Origin: Massilia rhizosphaerae
GTDB lineage: Bacteria; Pseudomonadota; Gammaproteobacteria; Burkholderiales; Burkholderiaceae_D
Direction of reading: 5' to 3'
Length of the DNA: 64,000 nucleotides
NCBI RefSeq assembly: GCF_016093545.1
Contig: NZ_JADKYX010000003.1
Location: 1-64,000, forward strand
The notes beneath the pieces are model-generated. The model saw only the letters and a program-made list of their open reading frames with translations. It was not told the DNA's origin and searched no databases. Of this stretch, positions 16,865 through 25,245 are shown piece after piece. Position numbers and translations under genes: made by a program. Position 1 is the first letter of the stretch. Each line of letters begins with the position of its first letter.

Positions 16865-17628
16865 ACGGCCCCGTGCTTCCCGCCGCGGCAGCGCAGTCGG
16901 TTCACCTCGCGTTCGAATGGCTGGCCCTGGCCGGCGGCGTGCAGCTGTATCGTTGGCAGCGCCGGCGCGCCGGCCAGCCCGCGCTGCTGCAGCCCGGCTC
17001 CTTCGCCGTCGTCGTCGGCTGCATCCTCGGCGCCGGCATCGGCAACAAGCTCGTGTTCTGGATCGAGATGCCGCACCTGTGGCGAGGCGTGGTCCCGGAT
17101 TGGCGCCTGATCGCATCGGGCCAGTCCATCGTCGGCGGTCTTCTGGGCGGCCTGCTCGGCGTGGAGATCGCCAAGAAGTTCGCCGGCATCCGCGGCTCGA
17201 CGGGCGACCAGTTCATCCTGCCCCTCGTCGCCGGCACGGTCGTCGGCCGCGTCGGCTGCTTCCTCGCGGGCCTGCAAGACGGCACCTACGGCGTGCCGAC
17301 CGCGCTGCCGTGGGGCGTCGATTTCGGCGACGGCATCCCGCGCCATCCCACGCAGATTTACGACATGGTGTTCGTGCTGGCCGCGGGTGCCCTGTTGTGG
17401 CGCGCCCGCGCGCCGCTCGCGCGCAGTCCCGGCCTCGCATTCAAGCTGTACCTTGCGGCGTATCTCGCCTGGCGGCTCGCCGTCGACGGCATCAAGCCGG
17501 TCCCGTATGCGTATGCGCTCGGGTTGTCCGGCATCCAGTGGGTGTGCGTGGCGGCATTTGCGTGCTATCTGCCTTTCGTGTTCATTCAATGCCGAGAGGT
17601 TGTCCGCGTGCGCAAGGAGCAGCCATGA
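16861..17628 (+). CDS. Lgt-family membrane protein with altered catalytic positions
   Basis: This 255-aa polytopic protein is of the prolipoprotein diacylglyceryl transferase family. Recognisable are SIVGGLLGGLLGVEIAKK, GRVGCFLAG and RHPTQIYD. Compared with E. coli Lgt from memory, the important His103 (HGG) is Val here, the GRxGN Asn is Cys, and the late FxR arginine appears as Lys in VDGIKP; the arginine of GRVG is kept. It is therefore unlikely to be the housekeeping lipoprotein enzyme and may act on another lipid or only bind lipid. The start at 16861 overlaps the upstream stop, and its own stop overlaps the radical SAM ATG. Confidence 0.8.
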   Translation: MNGPVLPAAAAQSVHLAFEWLALAGGVQLYRWQRRRAGQPALLQPGSFAVVVGCILGAGIGNKLVFWIEMPHLWRGVVPDWRLIASGQSIVGGLLGGLLGVEIAKKFAGIRGSTGDQFILPLVAGTVVGRVGCFLAGLQDGTYGVPTALPWGVDFGDGIPRHPTQIYDMVFVLAAGALLWRARAPLARSPGLAFKLYLAAYLAWRLAVDGIKPVPYAYALGLSGIQWVCVAAFACYLPFVFIQCREVVRVRKEQP

Positions 17629-19109
17629 CCCGCAAATCCCGCCCCTACCTGTTCTACGACACGACGACGTCCGTCTGTTCGACCTGCCTGCACCCGGTCG
17701 AAGCGAAGATCGTGTTCAAGGACGACAAGGTCTACATGGACAAGTGGTGCGGCGCGCACGGCCTTGAACGCGTGCTCGTCAGCGACGACGTCGCGTACTA
17801 CCGCCTGTGCCGCGAAGTCTTCATCAAGCATCCGGAGATGCCGCGGCAATTCAACACCAAGATGGAATACGGCTGCCCCTACGACTGCGGCCTGTGTCCA
17901 GACCACATGCAGCATTCCTGCTTGTCGATCGTCGAGATCACGGACAACTGCAACCTGAACTGCCCCGTGTGTTACGCCGAGAGCGGCACGCACCGCGACC
18001 GCCATCGTCCGCTGGAAGAGGTGATCCGCATGCTCGACGCCATCGTCGCCAACGAGGGCGAGGCCGACGTGATGCAGCTGTCCGGCGGCGAACCCACGCT
18101 GCACCCGCAGTTCTGGGACATCCTCGACGCCGCCAAGGCGCGCCCGATCCGGCATGTGATGGTGAACACGAACGGCATCGTGCTCGCGCAGGACAAGGAT
18201 TTCGTCGCGCGCCTGGCCGGCTATGCGCCCGGTGTCGAGGTCTACCTGCAGTTCGATTCGCTGCGCGCCGAGGTCCACCGCGAGCTGCGCGGCGCCGACC
18301 TCGCGCGCATCCGCCGCCAGGCCCTCGACCACCTGAACGAGGCCGGCCTGTCGACGACGCTCGTCGTCACGCTCAAGAAGGGCCTGAACGACGGCGAGAT
18401 CGGCGCGATCATCGACTTCGCCCTGCAGCAGCCCTGCGTGCGCGGCGTGACCCTGCAGCCCATCCAGGACGCCGGCCGCGTGGAAGACTACGATCCGCGC
18501 CTGCACCGGCTGACGGTGTCCGAGATCCGCCGCCGCATTGCCGAACAGAGCCGCCTGTTCACGCTGGAAGACGTGGTGCCGGTGCCCTGCAATCCCGACA
18601 CCTTGGCGATGGCCTACGCGATCAAGACGGACGAGGGCACCGTACCGCTCACGCGCTGGCTCGATCCGCAAACGCTCGTCGAGGGCAGCGGCAACACCAT
18701 CGTGTTCGAGCGCGACCCGAGCCTGCACGGCGTCGTGAAGGACCGGATCTTCCAGCTGTTCTCCACCAACCACTCGCCCGAATCGCAGGCCAACTGCCTG
18801 TCGGAGCTGATGTGCTGCCTGCCCTTGATCAGCGCGCCGTCGGCGCTGCGCTACGACAATGTGTTCCGCGTGCTGATCGTGCAGTTCATGGATGCGTATT
18901 CGCTCGACGTGCGCGCGCTGAAGAAATCGTGCATCCACTTCGCGCTGCCGGACGGGCGCCTCGTGCCGTTCGAAAGCCACAACCTGCTGTACCGCGACGG
19001 CCGCCGGCTGGACGGCATCCGCGCCGCCATCGCGGCCGATTTCGCCCGCCGGAGAGAACGGCCTACGATACCGCTGGTGCCGGCGCCGGCGCCGCCATCT
19101 GCTGCTTGA
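17625..19109 (+). CDS. Radical SAM enzyme, MJ0619/Tes-like (COG1964-type)
   Basis: This 494-aa iron-sulfur enzyme carries the canonical radical SAM motif Cys109-x3-Cys113-x2-Cys116 (CNLNCPVC) and SGGEP at 153-157. N-terminal to it are Cys18/Cys21 and Cys42 (rubredoxin-like), and Cys84/Cys88/Cys91 in CPYDCGLCPDH, a likely auxiliary cluster. LMCCLPL lies near the C-terminus. This layout resembles archaeal MJ0619, now known as tetraether lipid synthase (Tes); the function here is unproven. ATG 17625 overlaps the Lgt-like stop and has AAGGAG. The 3' end overlaps the convergent SPFH gene by 47 bp. Confidence 0.85.
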   Translation: MTRKSRPYLFYDTTTSVCSTCLHPVEAKIVFKDDKVYMDKWCGAHGLERVLVSDDVAYYRLCREVFIKHPEMPRQFNTKMEYGCPYDCGLCPDHMQHSCLSIVEITDNCNLNCPVCYAESGTHRDRHRPLEEVIRMLDAIVANEGEADVMQLSGGEPTLHPQFWDILDAAKARPIRHVMVNTNGIVLAQDKDFVARLAGYAPGVEVYLQFDSLRAEVHRELRGADLARIRRQALDHLNEAGLSTTLVVTLKKGLNDGEIGAIIDFALQQPCVRGVTLQPIQDAGRVEDYDPRLHRLTVSEIRRRIAEQSRLFTLEDVVPVPCNPDTLAMAYAIKTDEGTVPLTRWLDPQTLVEGSGNTIVFERDPSLHGVVKDRIFQLFSTNHSPESQANCLSELMCCLPLISAPSALRYDNVFRVLIVQFMDAYSLDVRALKKSCIHFALPDGRLVPFESHNLLYRDGRRLDGIRAAIAADFARRRERPTIPLVPAPAPPSAA

Positions 19110-21006
19110 CGGCCATCGCCAGGAACGCGTCCAGCGCCGTGCCGCGGCCGTCGCTTGATCCCACCTGGATCGACGGCACGAGCGCCACCTGGCCCCGTTC
19201 GATCGCTTCGGCGAAGCGCAGCAGCACGGTCTGCTGGAACTGCAGTTCCGGGCCGCCGTACGCGGCCACGTTCAGCTCCGTCGCCTTGGCCTGGGCCTGG
19301 CCGACGGCTTCCAGCTGGAACGCTTCCGCCTCGGCCAGCCGGCGCTTGGCGTCGGCCGCGCCGGCCGCGTTCTGGCGCGCTTCCTCGGCCGCCTTGATGG
19401 CCTTCTGCACGGCCGCGCTGCCCTGGTTCTCGGCGATGCGCACCGCGAGTTCCGATTCCGTGATCGACGTCTGCTGCTTGGCGCGCGCCTCCGCTTCGCG
19501 CAGCACGCGTTCCTGCTGCGCCGCCGCTTCCTTGGTGCGATAGGTCTCCAGCTGCTCGCGCGACACCTGGCGTTCGCGCAGCTGGCGCAGGATCGTCTCG
19601 ATCTGCGTGTCGCCTTGCTTGGCGCGCGGCGTGCCGATCAGGACTTCGTTCAGCGTCAGGTTATAGCCTTCGAAATTGCGGCGCATTTCCGCCATCGCGC
19701 GTTCCTGGATATCCGAGCGCTCCTGCAGCAGCTCGATCAGGGTCTTGCGCTGGCCGACGTTCTTGAAGTACGCGGCCACCATCGGATCGAGCGTCTGCTC
19801 GACCAGCTTGCGGATGTCGCCGAAGCGCTGGATCACGAGCGGCGCCATCTTGTAGTCGATGTTGACGACGACGGACAGCGGCAGGTCCGGCTCGAACGCG
19901 TCCTTCGTGATCAGCGACACTTCGGACAGATGCTTGTCCAGCTCGTGCGAGCCGACGGCGCCGGCCTGCCATTTCAGGATGAAGTTCGTCGTCGGCACCT
20001 CGATCACGCGTTTCGCGTACGGGTTCAGCGCGTATTTCCCCGGCAGCAGCGGCGTCGCCTGCACGCCCTTTTCGTCGGCGCCGACCAGTTCACCGTGGCG
20101 GTAATCCTCGCCCGTGAGGTCCGTGCCGGCCTTGCCCGTGTACGACACGACGACACCGACGAAGCCGACGGGCACCTCGGTCTTGGGCACGATTTCCCAG
20201 GACGCGAAGCGTGCGTTCAGGTAGTACGTGCCTTCGACGAGTACTTGCAGCTGGCGTCCCTTGTAGCCGCCGGCGTCGATGAACGTTTCCGGGTTCTGGA
20301 AATCGTGGTGGTAGCGCGCCGCGTCGGCCGGATCGGCGCCGACGACGGGCGCCACGATCGTCCCTTCCGGCAGCGACTGGCCCTCGTGCGTCGTGACGAC
20401 GGCCAGCTTGTCTTCGCGGATCACGAGCGGGCGGAAGCCGCCGCGCGCGACGAGGTCGTCGTGGACCGCCGCCAGGATGCCGCCGATGCCGCCCTTGGCG
20501 TCGACGTCGGCGTCGCCCGGCAGCGGCAGCGCGTACACGCGGTCCTCGGCCAGCACGACGAATTGCGCGAGGTTGATGGCGTACGTGCCCTCGCGCAGGA
20601 TCTTGCGCTGCAGGCCTTTCTGGCCGCCTTGCGCGAGGAACGCGGCGACGTCGGTGAAATCGTTGGCGGCCTTGTTGCAGCCGAGGTTCTGGCTCGGCGC
20701 CATCGGCAGGCCGTCGCGTGCGAACACGTAGGCGAGGGTGCCCTGCTGGATGGTCACCAGGTTTTCGCGGTGCACGCGGAACTGGAACGGCGCGAAGAAG
20801 TGAAAGCCGCCGCGCAGCACGTCCGGCTGGAATCCGGCTTCGCCCTGCAGCGCGATGAAGCCGGCGTGCACCGATCCGCGCCCGGACCATTTCTTTTCCA
20901 CGATCCCGATCTTGTCGTTGGGGATGTAGACCACGCAGCTGCGTACGAAGACCAGGATGGCGGCGGCGCACAGCACCGCGGCCGCGACGGCGAGTATCTC
21001 GAACAT
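19063..21006 (-). CDS. SPFH/flotillin-like membrane protein
   Basis: This 647-aa protein has one N-terminal transmembrane helix (about residues 4-25), an SPFH/band-7 region (about 30-420), and a long Ala/Glu/Lys/Gln-rich coiled coil (about 470-600) ending with GGPELQFQQTVLLRFAEAIE, typical of flotillin-type scaffold proteins. Such proteins oligomerise on the inner membrane and organise lipid domains or protease complexes. No NfeD partner is adjacent. It converges on and overlaps the radical SAM gene. Confidence 0.85.
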   Translation of the reverse strand: MFEILAVAAAVLCAAAILVFVRSCVVYIPNDKIGIVEKKWSGRGSVHAGFIALQGEAGFQPDVLRGGFHFFAPFQFRVHRENLVTIQQGTLAYVFARDGLPMAPSQNLGCNKAANDFTDVAAFLAQGGQKGLQRKILREGTYAINLAQFVVLAEDRVYALPLPGDADVDAKGGIGGILAAVHDDLVARGGFRPLVIREDKLAVVTTHEGQSLPEGTIVAPVVGADPADAARYHHDFQNPETFIDAGGYKGRQLQVLVEGTYYLNARFASWEIVPKTEVPVGFVGVVVSYTGKAGTDLTGEDYRHGELVGADEKGVQATPLLPGKYALNPYAKRVIEVPTTNFILKWQAGAVGSHELDKHLSEVSLITKDAFEPDLPLSVVVNIDYKMAPLVIQRFGDIRKLVEQTLDPMVAAYFKNVGQRKTLIELLQERSDIQERAMAEMRRNFEGYNLTLNEVLIGTPRAKQGDTQIETILRQLRERQVSREQLETYRTKEAAAQQERVLREAEARAKQQTSITESELAVRIAENQGSAAVQKAIKAAEEARQNAAGAADAKRRLAEAEAFQLEAVGQAQAKATELNVAAYGGPELQFQQTVLLRFAEAIERGQVALVPSIQVGSSDGRGTALDAFLAMAVKQQMAAPAPAPAVS

Positions 21007-21056
21007 ATGACGTCCTTTCGACGATTGATGACGAGATCAGCGTAGCCGGGAAGCGC

Positions 21057-21105
21057 GTAAACGCGGTGTATAAAGATCGGGGCCGTGCGCAACGGCCCCG
21101 TAAAA
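21057..21105 (+). repeat. GTGTATAAAG repeat, copy 1, with perfect hairpin
   Basis: Starts GTAAACGCGGTGTATAAAG and ends CGTAAA. Over 48 bp it is identical at 38 positions to copy 2 (22444-22492), by manual alignment. It holds a perfect hairpin: CGGGGCCGT (21078-21086), loop GCGCA, ACGGCCCCG (21092-21100). It lies just beyond the GST stop and could also act as a weak terminator. Confidence 0.55.
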
Positions 21106-21107
21106 AC

Positions 21108-21758
21108 TCAGGCCGCCGTGGCTTCCTGCGCGTACTGCGCCACCTGGGCCGCCAGCGCCTTGCGGAAGGCGGGGCGGGACGTGCAGCGCTCGCGCCAGGC
21201 CGCGAGGCGTGCGAAGCGCTCGACGTAGCCCATGCCGTCGAGCAGGCGCACGACGGTCGTCATGAGGATGTCCGCCACGCTGAAATCCCCGGCCAGGTAA
21301 TCGCGGCCTTCCAGCCAGGCATCCACTTGTCCCAGGCGTTTCAGCGCGATCTCTTCCAGCACGGGGCGCTGCGCGGCGGCCCAGGGCTGGTCCATGGAAA
21401 ACGCGACGAGGTTGGCGAGGTTCCCCAGGTAGGGCTCGACCGAGTTCAAGGCGGCGAACACCCACATCGTGGCGTGCGCGCGCGCTGAAGGCCCGCGCGG
21501 CAGCAGGACGGGAAAGCGTTCGCCCAGGTGCAGCAGGATCGCGCCGGTCTCGAACAGCGTCAGGTCGCCGTCCCGCAGTACCGGCACCTGGGCGAACGGC
21601 TGCTCGCTGCGGTAGGCGGGCGACTCCTTCTCCTCGAAGCCGATCAGGCGCACGTCGTACGGTTGGCCGGCTTCTTCGAGGGCCCAGCGCACGCGCAGGT
21701 CGCGCACGTGGCCGACGGCGAACGGCGGAACGGAACGGAAGGTGGTCAGGGTGTACAT
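21108..21758 (-). CDS. Glutathione S-transferase family protein
   Basis: This 216-aa soluble protein has a thioredoxin-like N-terminal domain (FAQVPVLRDGDLTLFETGAILLHLGE, the glutathione-site loop with cis-Pro and the ETxAI motif) and an alpha-helical C-terminal domain. It probably conjugates glutathione to an electrophile; the substrate is unknown. ATG 21758 is chosen for its AAGGAG site; the open frame extends to 21803. It is divergent from a TetR gene, with a shared palindromic operator. Confidence 0.9.
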   Translation of the reverse strand: MYTLTTFRSVPPFAVGHVRDLRVRWALEEAGQPYDVRLIGFEEKESPAYRSEQPFAQVPVLRDGDLTLFETGAILLHLGERFPVLLPRGPSARAHATMWVFAALNSVEPYLGNLANLVAFSMDQPWAAAQRPVLEEIALKRLGQVDAWLEGRDYLAGDFSVADILMTTVVRLLDGMGYVERFARLAAWRERCTSRPAFRKALAAQVAQYAQEATAA

Positions 21759-21788
21759 GGTGTCGTCTCCTTGTCGTGAATGGAGACC

Positions 21789-21823
21789 AGAATACGCGGA
21801 CACAAAATATGTTCAAGAACATA
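21789..21823 (-). promoter_or_regulatory. GST promoter with overlapping TetR-type operator
   Basis: On the minus strand TTGAAC (21816-21811) and TATTCT (21794-21789) are separated by 16 bp, a plausible sigma-70 promoter for the GST gene. A perfect 16-bp palindrome, TATGTTCAAGAACATA (21808-21823), covers the -35. It sits between the divergent GST and TetR genes, so it is the best candidate for the TetR binding site. On the plus strand CATAAT (21837-21842) could be the -10 of the regulator gene. Confidence 0.6.
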
Positions 21824-21865
21824 ATGTGGATGCGCGCATAATGCCGTTCTCGAAAGGAGACCGAG

Positions 21866-22447
21866 ATGCCCTACAGTAGCGAACACAAGGCCAGGACCCG
21901 CGAACGCATCGTGCACGCGGCGCGCCGGCTGTTCAACCGCCACGGCTTCGAACAGGTGTCGATCGACCGCGTGATGTCCGAGGCCGGCCTCACGCGCGGC
22001 GGCTTCTATCATCATTTCGACAGCAAGGACGAGCTGTACGCGGCGGCCGTCGCCAGCTTCAGCACGTGCAATCCGTTCCGGTCCGATTTACGCGACACGC
22101 CGCCGCCCGCGCCGCGCGAGCTGGCGCGCATGCTGGTCGATATCTACCTGAGCGACGAGGTGTTCGACGACATCGACGCGCATTGTCCGTTGTACGCGCT
22201 GCCGGGCGACGTGGCGCGCGCGGGGCTGTCGCCGCAGAAGGCGTACACGCAGCTGATCCGCAATCTCGTGCACGTGTACGCGGGCGCGCTCGCGCACGCG
22301 CCCGACGGCGACCAGCGGGCGCAGGCCATCGTGGCGCTGTGCGTGGGCGGGATGGTCCTGGCGCGCACGACGGACGACGCGGCGTTGCGCGCATCGTTGC
22401 GGGCGGCGGCGCGCGAGCAGGCGCTGGCGCTGCTCGAGCCGATGTAA
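21866..22447 (+). CDS. TetR/AcrR-family transcriptional regulator
   Basis: This 193-aa protein has an N-terminal TetR helix-turn-helix: IVHAARRLFNRHGFEQVSID, then EAGLTRGGFYHHFDSKDELY. The C-terminal ligand domain is variable, with a C-terminal region like the PF16925/YxaF-type repressors that often sit beside oxidoreductase or GST genes. GAAAGGAGACC precedes the ATG. It probably represses the divergent GST gene, and perhaps itself, through the palindrome between them. Confidence 0.9.
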   Translation: MPYSSEHKARTRERIVHAARRLFNRHGFEQVSIDRVMSEAGLTRGGFYHHFDSKDELYAAAVASFSTCNPFRSDLRDTPPPAPRELARMLVDIYLSDEVFDDIDAHCPLYALPGDVARAGLSPQKAYTQLIRNLVHVYAGALAHAPDGDQRAQAIVALCVGGMVLARTTDDAALRASLRAAAREQALALLEPM

Positions 22448-22492
22448 ACGCCGTGTATAAAGTTGGGCGTGGCGCGCAATGGCGGCGTAAAC
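22444..22492 (+). repeat. GTGTATAAAG repeat, copy 2
   Basis: This is the partner of 21057-21105, in the same orientation. It begins within the last codons of the TetR gene (GTAAACGCCGTGTATAAAG) and ends CGTAAACG. The two copies flank the GST/TetR pair as direct repeats. The remaining sequence to 22647 holds no gene; a ribosome site GGGAG precedes the next start. Confidence 0.5.
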
Positions 22493-22647
22493 GGCGCGCG
22501 CGTCCACAGAGTGAAGACGAGGTTGGCGCGGCCGCATCCGTAGTTTGGAATGACAATTGGTGAGTTTTCAGCAGCGCAAATCCCCTAGACTACGTGGCAA
22601 CTGAGCAGCAGGTGCTGCCCAGAGACAACAACTAGGGAGTCTTAACC

Positions 22648-23343
22648 ATGGCCACGCAGGCATTTTTCGACATCGGCAACGTCATCCTCGCGCCGTCGCC
22701 CACTTTCGCACGGCTGAAGGACAAGCCGCGCCCATGGGTGCCGCTGCTGGTGACGGTGCTGCTGACGCTGGCCGTCAGCTACTGGTACGTCTCGACGATC
22801 GATTTCGCCTGGCTCCGCGAGCACATGCTGTCCACGCAAGGCGCCGTCAAGCCGGAAGTGCGGGCCGCGATGGAACACTTCCTGACCCCGAAGAGGATGA
22901 TGTGGAACTCGGGCATCGGCGCCGTGCTGGGCACGCCGCTCCTGTGCGCCCTGAACGCGGTGTACTACCTGTTGGCGGGCAAGGTAATGGGTTCCGGCAT
23001 CGGCTACGGCAAGTGGTTCGGCTTTGCGGTCTGGACCGGCATCCCGCGCCTGCTGACGGTGCCGCTGTCGGCCCTGCAGATCATGACGTCGGGCGGCCGT
23101 CTCGCGCCGGACGACATGAACATGGTGTCGCTCAACTATCTGGTGCTGCACCTGTCCGCGTCCAGCCCGTGGGCGACGTTCGTCAATAGTCTCGACCTCA
23201 CGTCGCTGTGGAGCATCGCGCTGACCGCGATCGGCTTCAAGGTCTGGACCGGCCGTTCGACGGGCGCCTGCGTGACGGTCGCCGTCCTGCCGTACGCGAT
23301 CATCTACGGCATCTGGGCCGCCAAGATCGTCTTCATCGGGTAA
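22648..23343 (+). CDS. YIP1-family membrane protein
   Basis: This 231-aa integral membrane protein has about five hydrophobic segments and an overall pattern like the Yip1 domain family (N-terminal FARLKDKPRPWVPLL, then alternating helices). The function of bacterial YIP1 proteins is not defined. The next gene begins 4 nt after its stop, so it is the first gene of an operon with a periplasmic adaptor, an ABC ATPase and a MacB-like permease, and may assist that exporter. Confidence 0.8.
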   Translation: MATQAFFDIGNVILAPSPTFARLKDKPRPWVPLLVTVLLTLAVSYWYVSTIDFAWLREHMLSTQGAVKPEVRAAMEHFLTPKRMMWNSGIGAVLGTPLLCALNAVYYLLAGKVMGSGIGYGKWFGFAVWTGIPRLLTVPLSALQIMTSGGRLAPDDMNMVSLNYLVLHLSASSPWATFVNSLDLTSLWSIALTAIGFKVWTGRSTGACVTVAVLPYAIIYGIWAAKIVFIG

Positions 23344-23347
23344 GCGC

Positions 23348-24556
23348 ATGAACAAGAAAGCGATAGGCGCGGCCGTCGTCGCGGCGTTCTTTGTCGTGCC
23401 GGTGGCGATCAAGTTCGCGCACAAGCAGGCCGGCCGCGAGGCCGAGCTGGCGACCGTGCAGAAGCTGGCGATCCATCCGGCCATCCTCGCCACGGGCAAC
23501 CTCGTGTTCCGCCAGGAGGTGCAGTTGTCGGCCGAGGTGATCGGCAAGGTGGCCGGCGTGCTGGTCCAGGAGGGCGACCAGGTGAAGCGCGGGCAGATCC
23601 TGTTGCGGCTCGATCCGACCGTGTACCAGGCCGAGGTCGCGCAGCAGGAAGCCAACCGGCGCAACGCCGCGATCGCGATCGAGCGCGCCCAGATCAACCT
23701 CGCCAACCAGCAGCGCAACCTGGACCGCACGGGCCAGCTGTACAAGGCGAAGTACATCGACATCTCGAAATACGACGACGCCGTGCACCAGGTGGACCTG
23801 GCCAAGGTGGAACTGCGCGCCAGCCGCGAGACGCTTGAGCAGGCCAGCGCTCTGCTGTCGCAGTCGCGCGAGCATCTGGCCAAGACCGAGGTGCGCGCGC
23901 CCATCGACGGCACCGTGACCGCGGTGCCGATCAAGATCGGCGAGACCGCCGTCGCCAGCGCGACCGGCATCGCCGGATCGTCGCTGATGACGATCGCCGA
24001 CGTCGGTTCCATCATGGCCGAAGTGAACGTGGACGAAGCGGACATCGCGCGCGTGGCCGTCGGCCAGCAGGCCAAGGTCTATCCGGCCGCGTTCCCCGAC
24101 CAGCCGGTGACGGGCCGCGTCGAGAGCGTGGCGATGGCGCCCAAGGTCACGTTTGGCGCAGCGGTGCAGGGCCGCAGCTACGTCGTCAAGCTGCGCCTGG
24201 ACGACACCAGGCTGGCGCTGCGTTCCGGGATGACGTGCCGCGTCGAGATCGTCGTCGGCAACGGTGCGTCCCGTGCCGCGGTGCCGATCCAGGCCGTGTT
24301 GAGCGAGGAAGTCCCCGGCGCCAAGGACAAGGTCAAAAACACGAGCTACGTGTTCGTCGTGCAGGACGGGACAGTGAAAAAGACGACGGTGGAACTGGGG
24401 CTGTCCGACGACGCCAACCAGGAAGTGACGAAGGGTCTCGCGGCCGGCCAGACGATCGCCGTGGGCCCGGCGCGCCTGCTGCGCGAACTGCACGACGGCG
24501 ACGCGGTGACGGCGAAGAAGACGGAGGTCAAGGTGGCCGATGGAGCGCGCCCGTGA
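23348..24556 (+). CDS. Periplasmic adaptor (membrane fusion protein), MacA/HlyD-like
   Basis: This 402-aa protein has a single N-terminal signal anchor (GAAVVAAFFVVPVAI), a split lipoyl domain (EVIGKVAGVLVQEGDQVKRGQILLRLD and KTEVRAPIDGTV), and a coiled-coil hairpin between them (about residues 90-190). Beta-barrel and membrane-proximal domains follow. It should link the ATP-driven inner-membrane permease to an outer-membrane channel; no TolC-like gene is adjacent. Its stop overlaps the GTG start of the ATPase gene. Confidence 0.9.
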   Translation: MNKKAIGAAVVAAFFVVPVAIKFAHKQAGREAELATVQKLAIHPAILATGNLVFRQEVQLSAEVIGKVAGVLVQEGDQVKRGQILLRLDPTVYQAEVAQQEANRRNAAIAIERAQINLANQQRNLDRTGQLYKAKYIDISKYDDAVHQVDLAKVELRASRETLEQASALLSQSREHLAKTEVRAPIDGTVTAVPIKIGETAVASATGIAGSSLMTIADVGSIMAEVNVDEADIARVAVGQQAKVYPAAFPDQPVTGRVESVAMAPKVTFGAAVQGRSYVVKLRLDDTRLALRSGMTCRVEIVVGNGASRAAVPIQAVLSEEVPGAKDKVKNTSYVFVVQDGTVKKTTVELGLSDDANQEVTKGLAAGQTIAVGPARLLRELHDGDAVTAKKTEVKVADGARP

Positions 24557-25245
24557 TCCGGCTGGAAGGCGTGACGCGGCAGTACACGATGGGCGACCAG
24601 ACCGTGCATGCGCTGCAGGGGATCGACCTGCACATCCGGGCCAATGAATTCGTGGCGTTCATCGGCGCCTCCGGCTCCGGCAAGTCGACCCTGATGAACA
24701 TCGTCGGCTGCCTGGACCGGCCCAGCAGCGGCGCGTACTGGCTCAACGGCCGCGAGGTCGCGACCATGTCCGGCGACGAGCTGGCGCAGGTGCGCAACGA
24801 GGAGATCGGCTTCATCTTCCAGAGTTTTCATTTGCTGCCCCGCGCGAGCGCGCTCGACAACGTGGCGCAGCCGCTGATCTACCGCGGGATCCCGCTGCGC
24901 GAGCGCCTGGCGCTGGCGGAACAGGCGTTGCAGCGCGTGGGCCTGGGCGAGCGGCTGCACCACCGGCCGAACGAGCTGTCCGGCGGCCAGCGCCAGCGCG
25001 TGGCGATCGCGCGCGCGCTCGTGGGCAAGCCGGCCATTCTGCTGGCCGACGAGCCGACGGGGAACCTCGATTCCGCCACCAGCGAGGAGATCCTGGCACT
25101 GATCCGCGAACTGCACGCGGGCGGGCAGACGGTCGTGATGGTGACCCACGAGCCCGAGATCGCAGAGCAGTGCCAGCGCGTCGTGCGATTGCGCGACGGG
25201 CGGATCGTGTCCGACACGGCAAACGTAGCGGGGAGCCCGGCATGA
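24553..25245 (+). CDS. ABC transporter ATP-binding protein, MacB/LolD type
   Basis: This 230-aa ATPase has Walker A GASGSGKSTL, signature LSGGQRQRVAIARAL and Walker B ILLADEPTGNLD, with the downstream H-loop VTHEPEIA. The start is GTG 24553, overlapping the adaptor's stop (GTGA), giving VIRLEGVTRQYTMGDQ. The frame is open further upstream but there it is a shadow of the adaptor gene. In E. coli MacB the ATPase and permease are one protein; here they are separate. Confidence 0.93.
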   Translation: MIRLEGVTRQYTMGDQTVHALQGIDLHIRANEFVAFIGASGSGKSTLMNIVGCLDRPSSGAYWLNGREVATMSGDELAQVRNEEIGFIFQSFHLLPRASALDNVAQPLIYRGIPLRERLALAEQALQRVGLGERLHHRPNELSGGQRQRVAIARALVGKPAILLADEPTGNLDSATSEEILALIRELHAGGQTVVMVTHEPEIAEQCQRVVRLRDGRIVSDTANVAGSPA

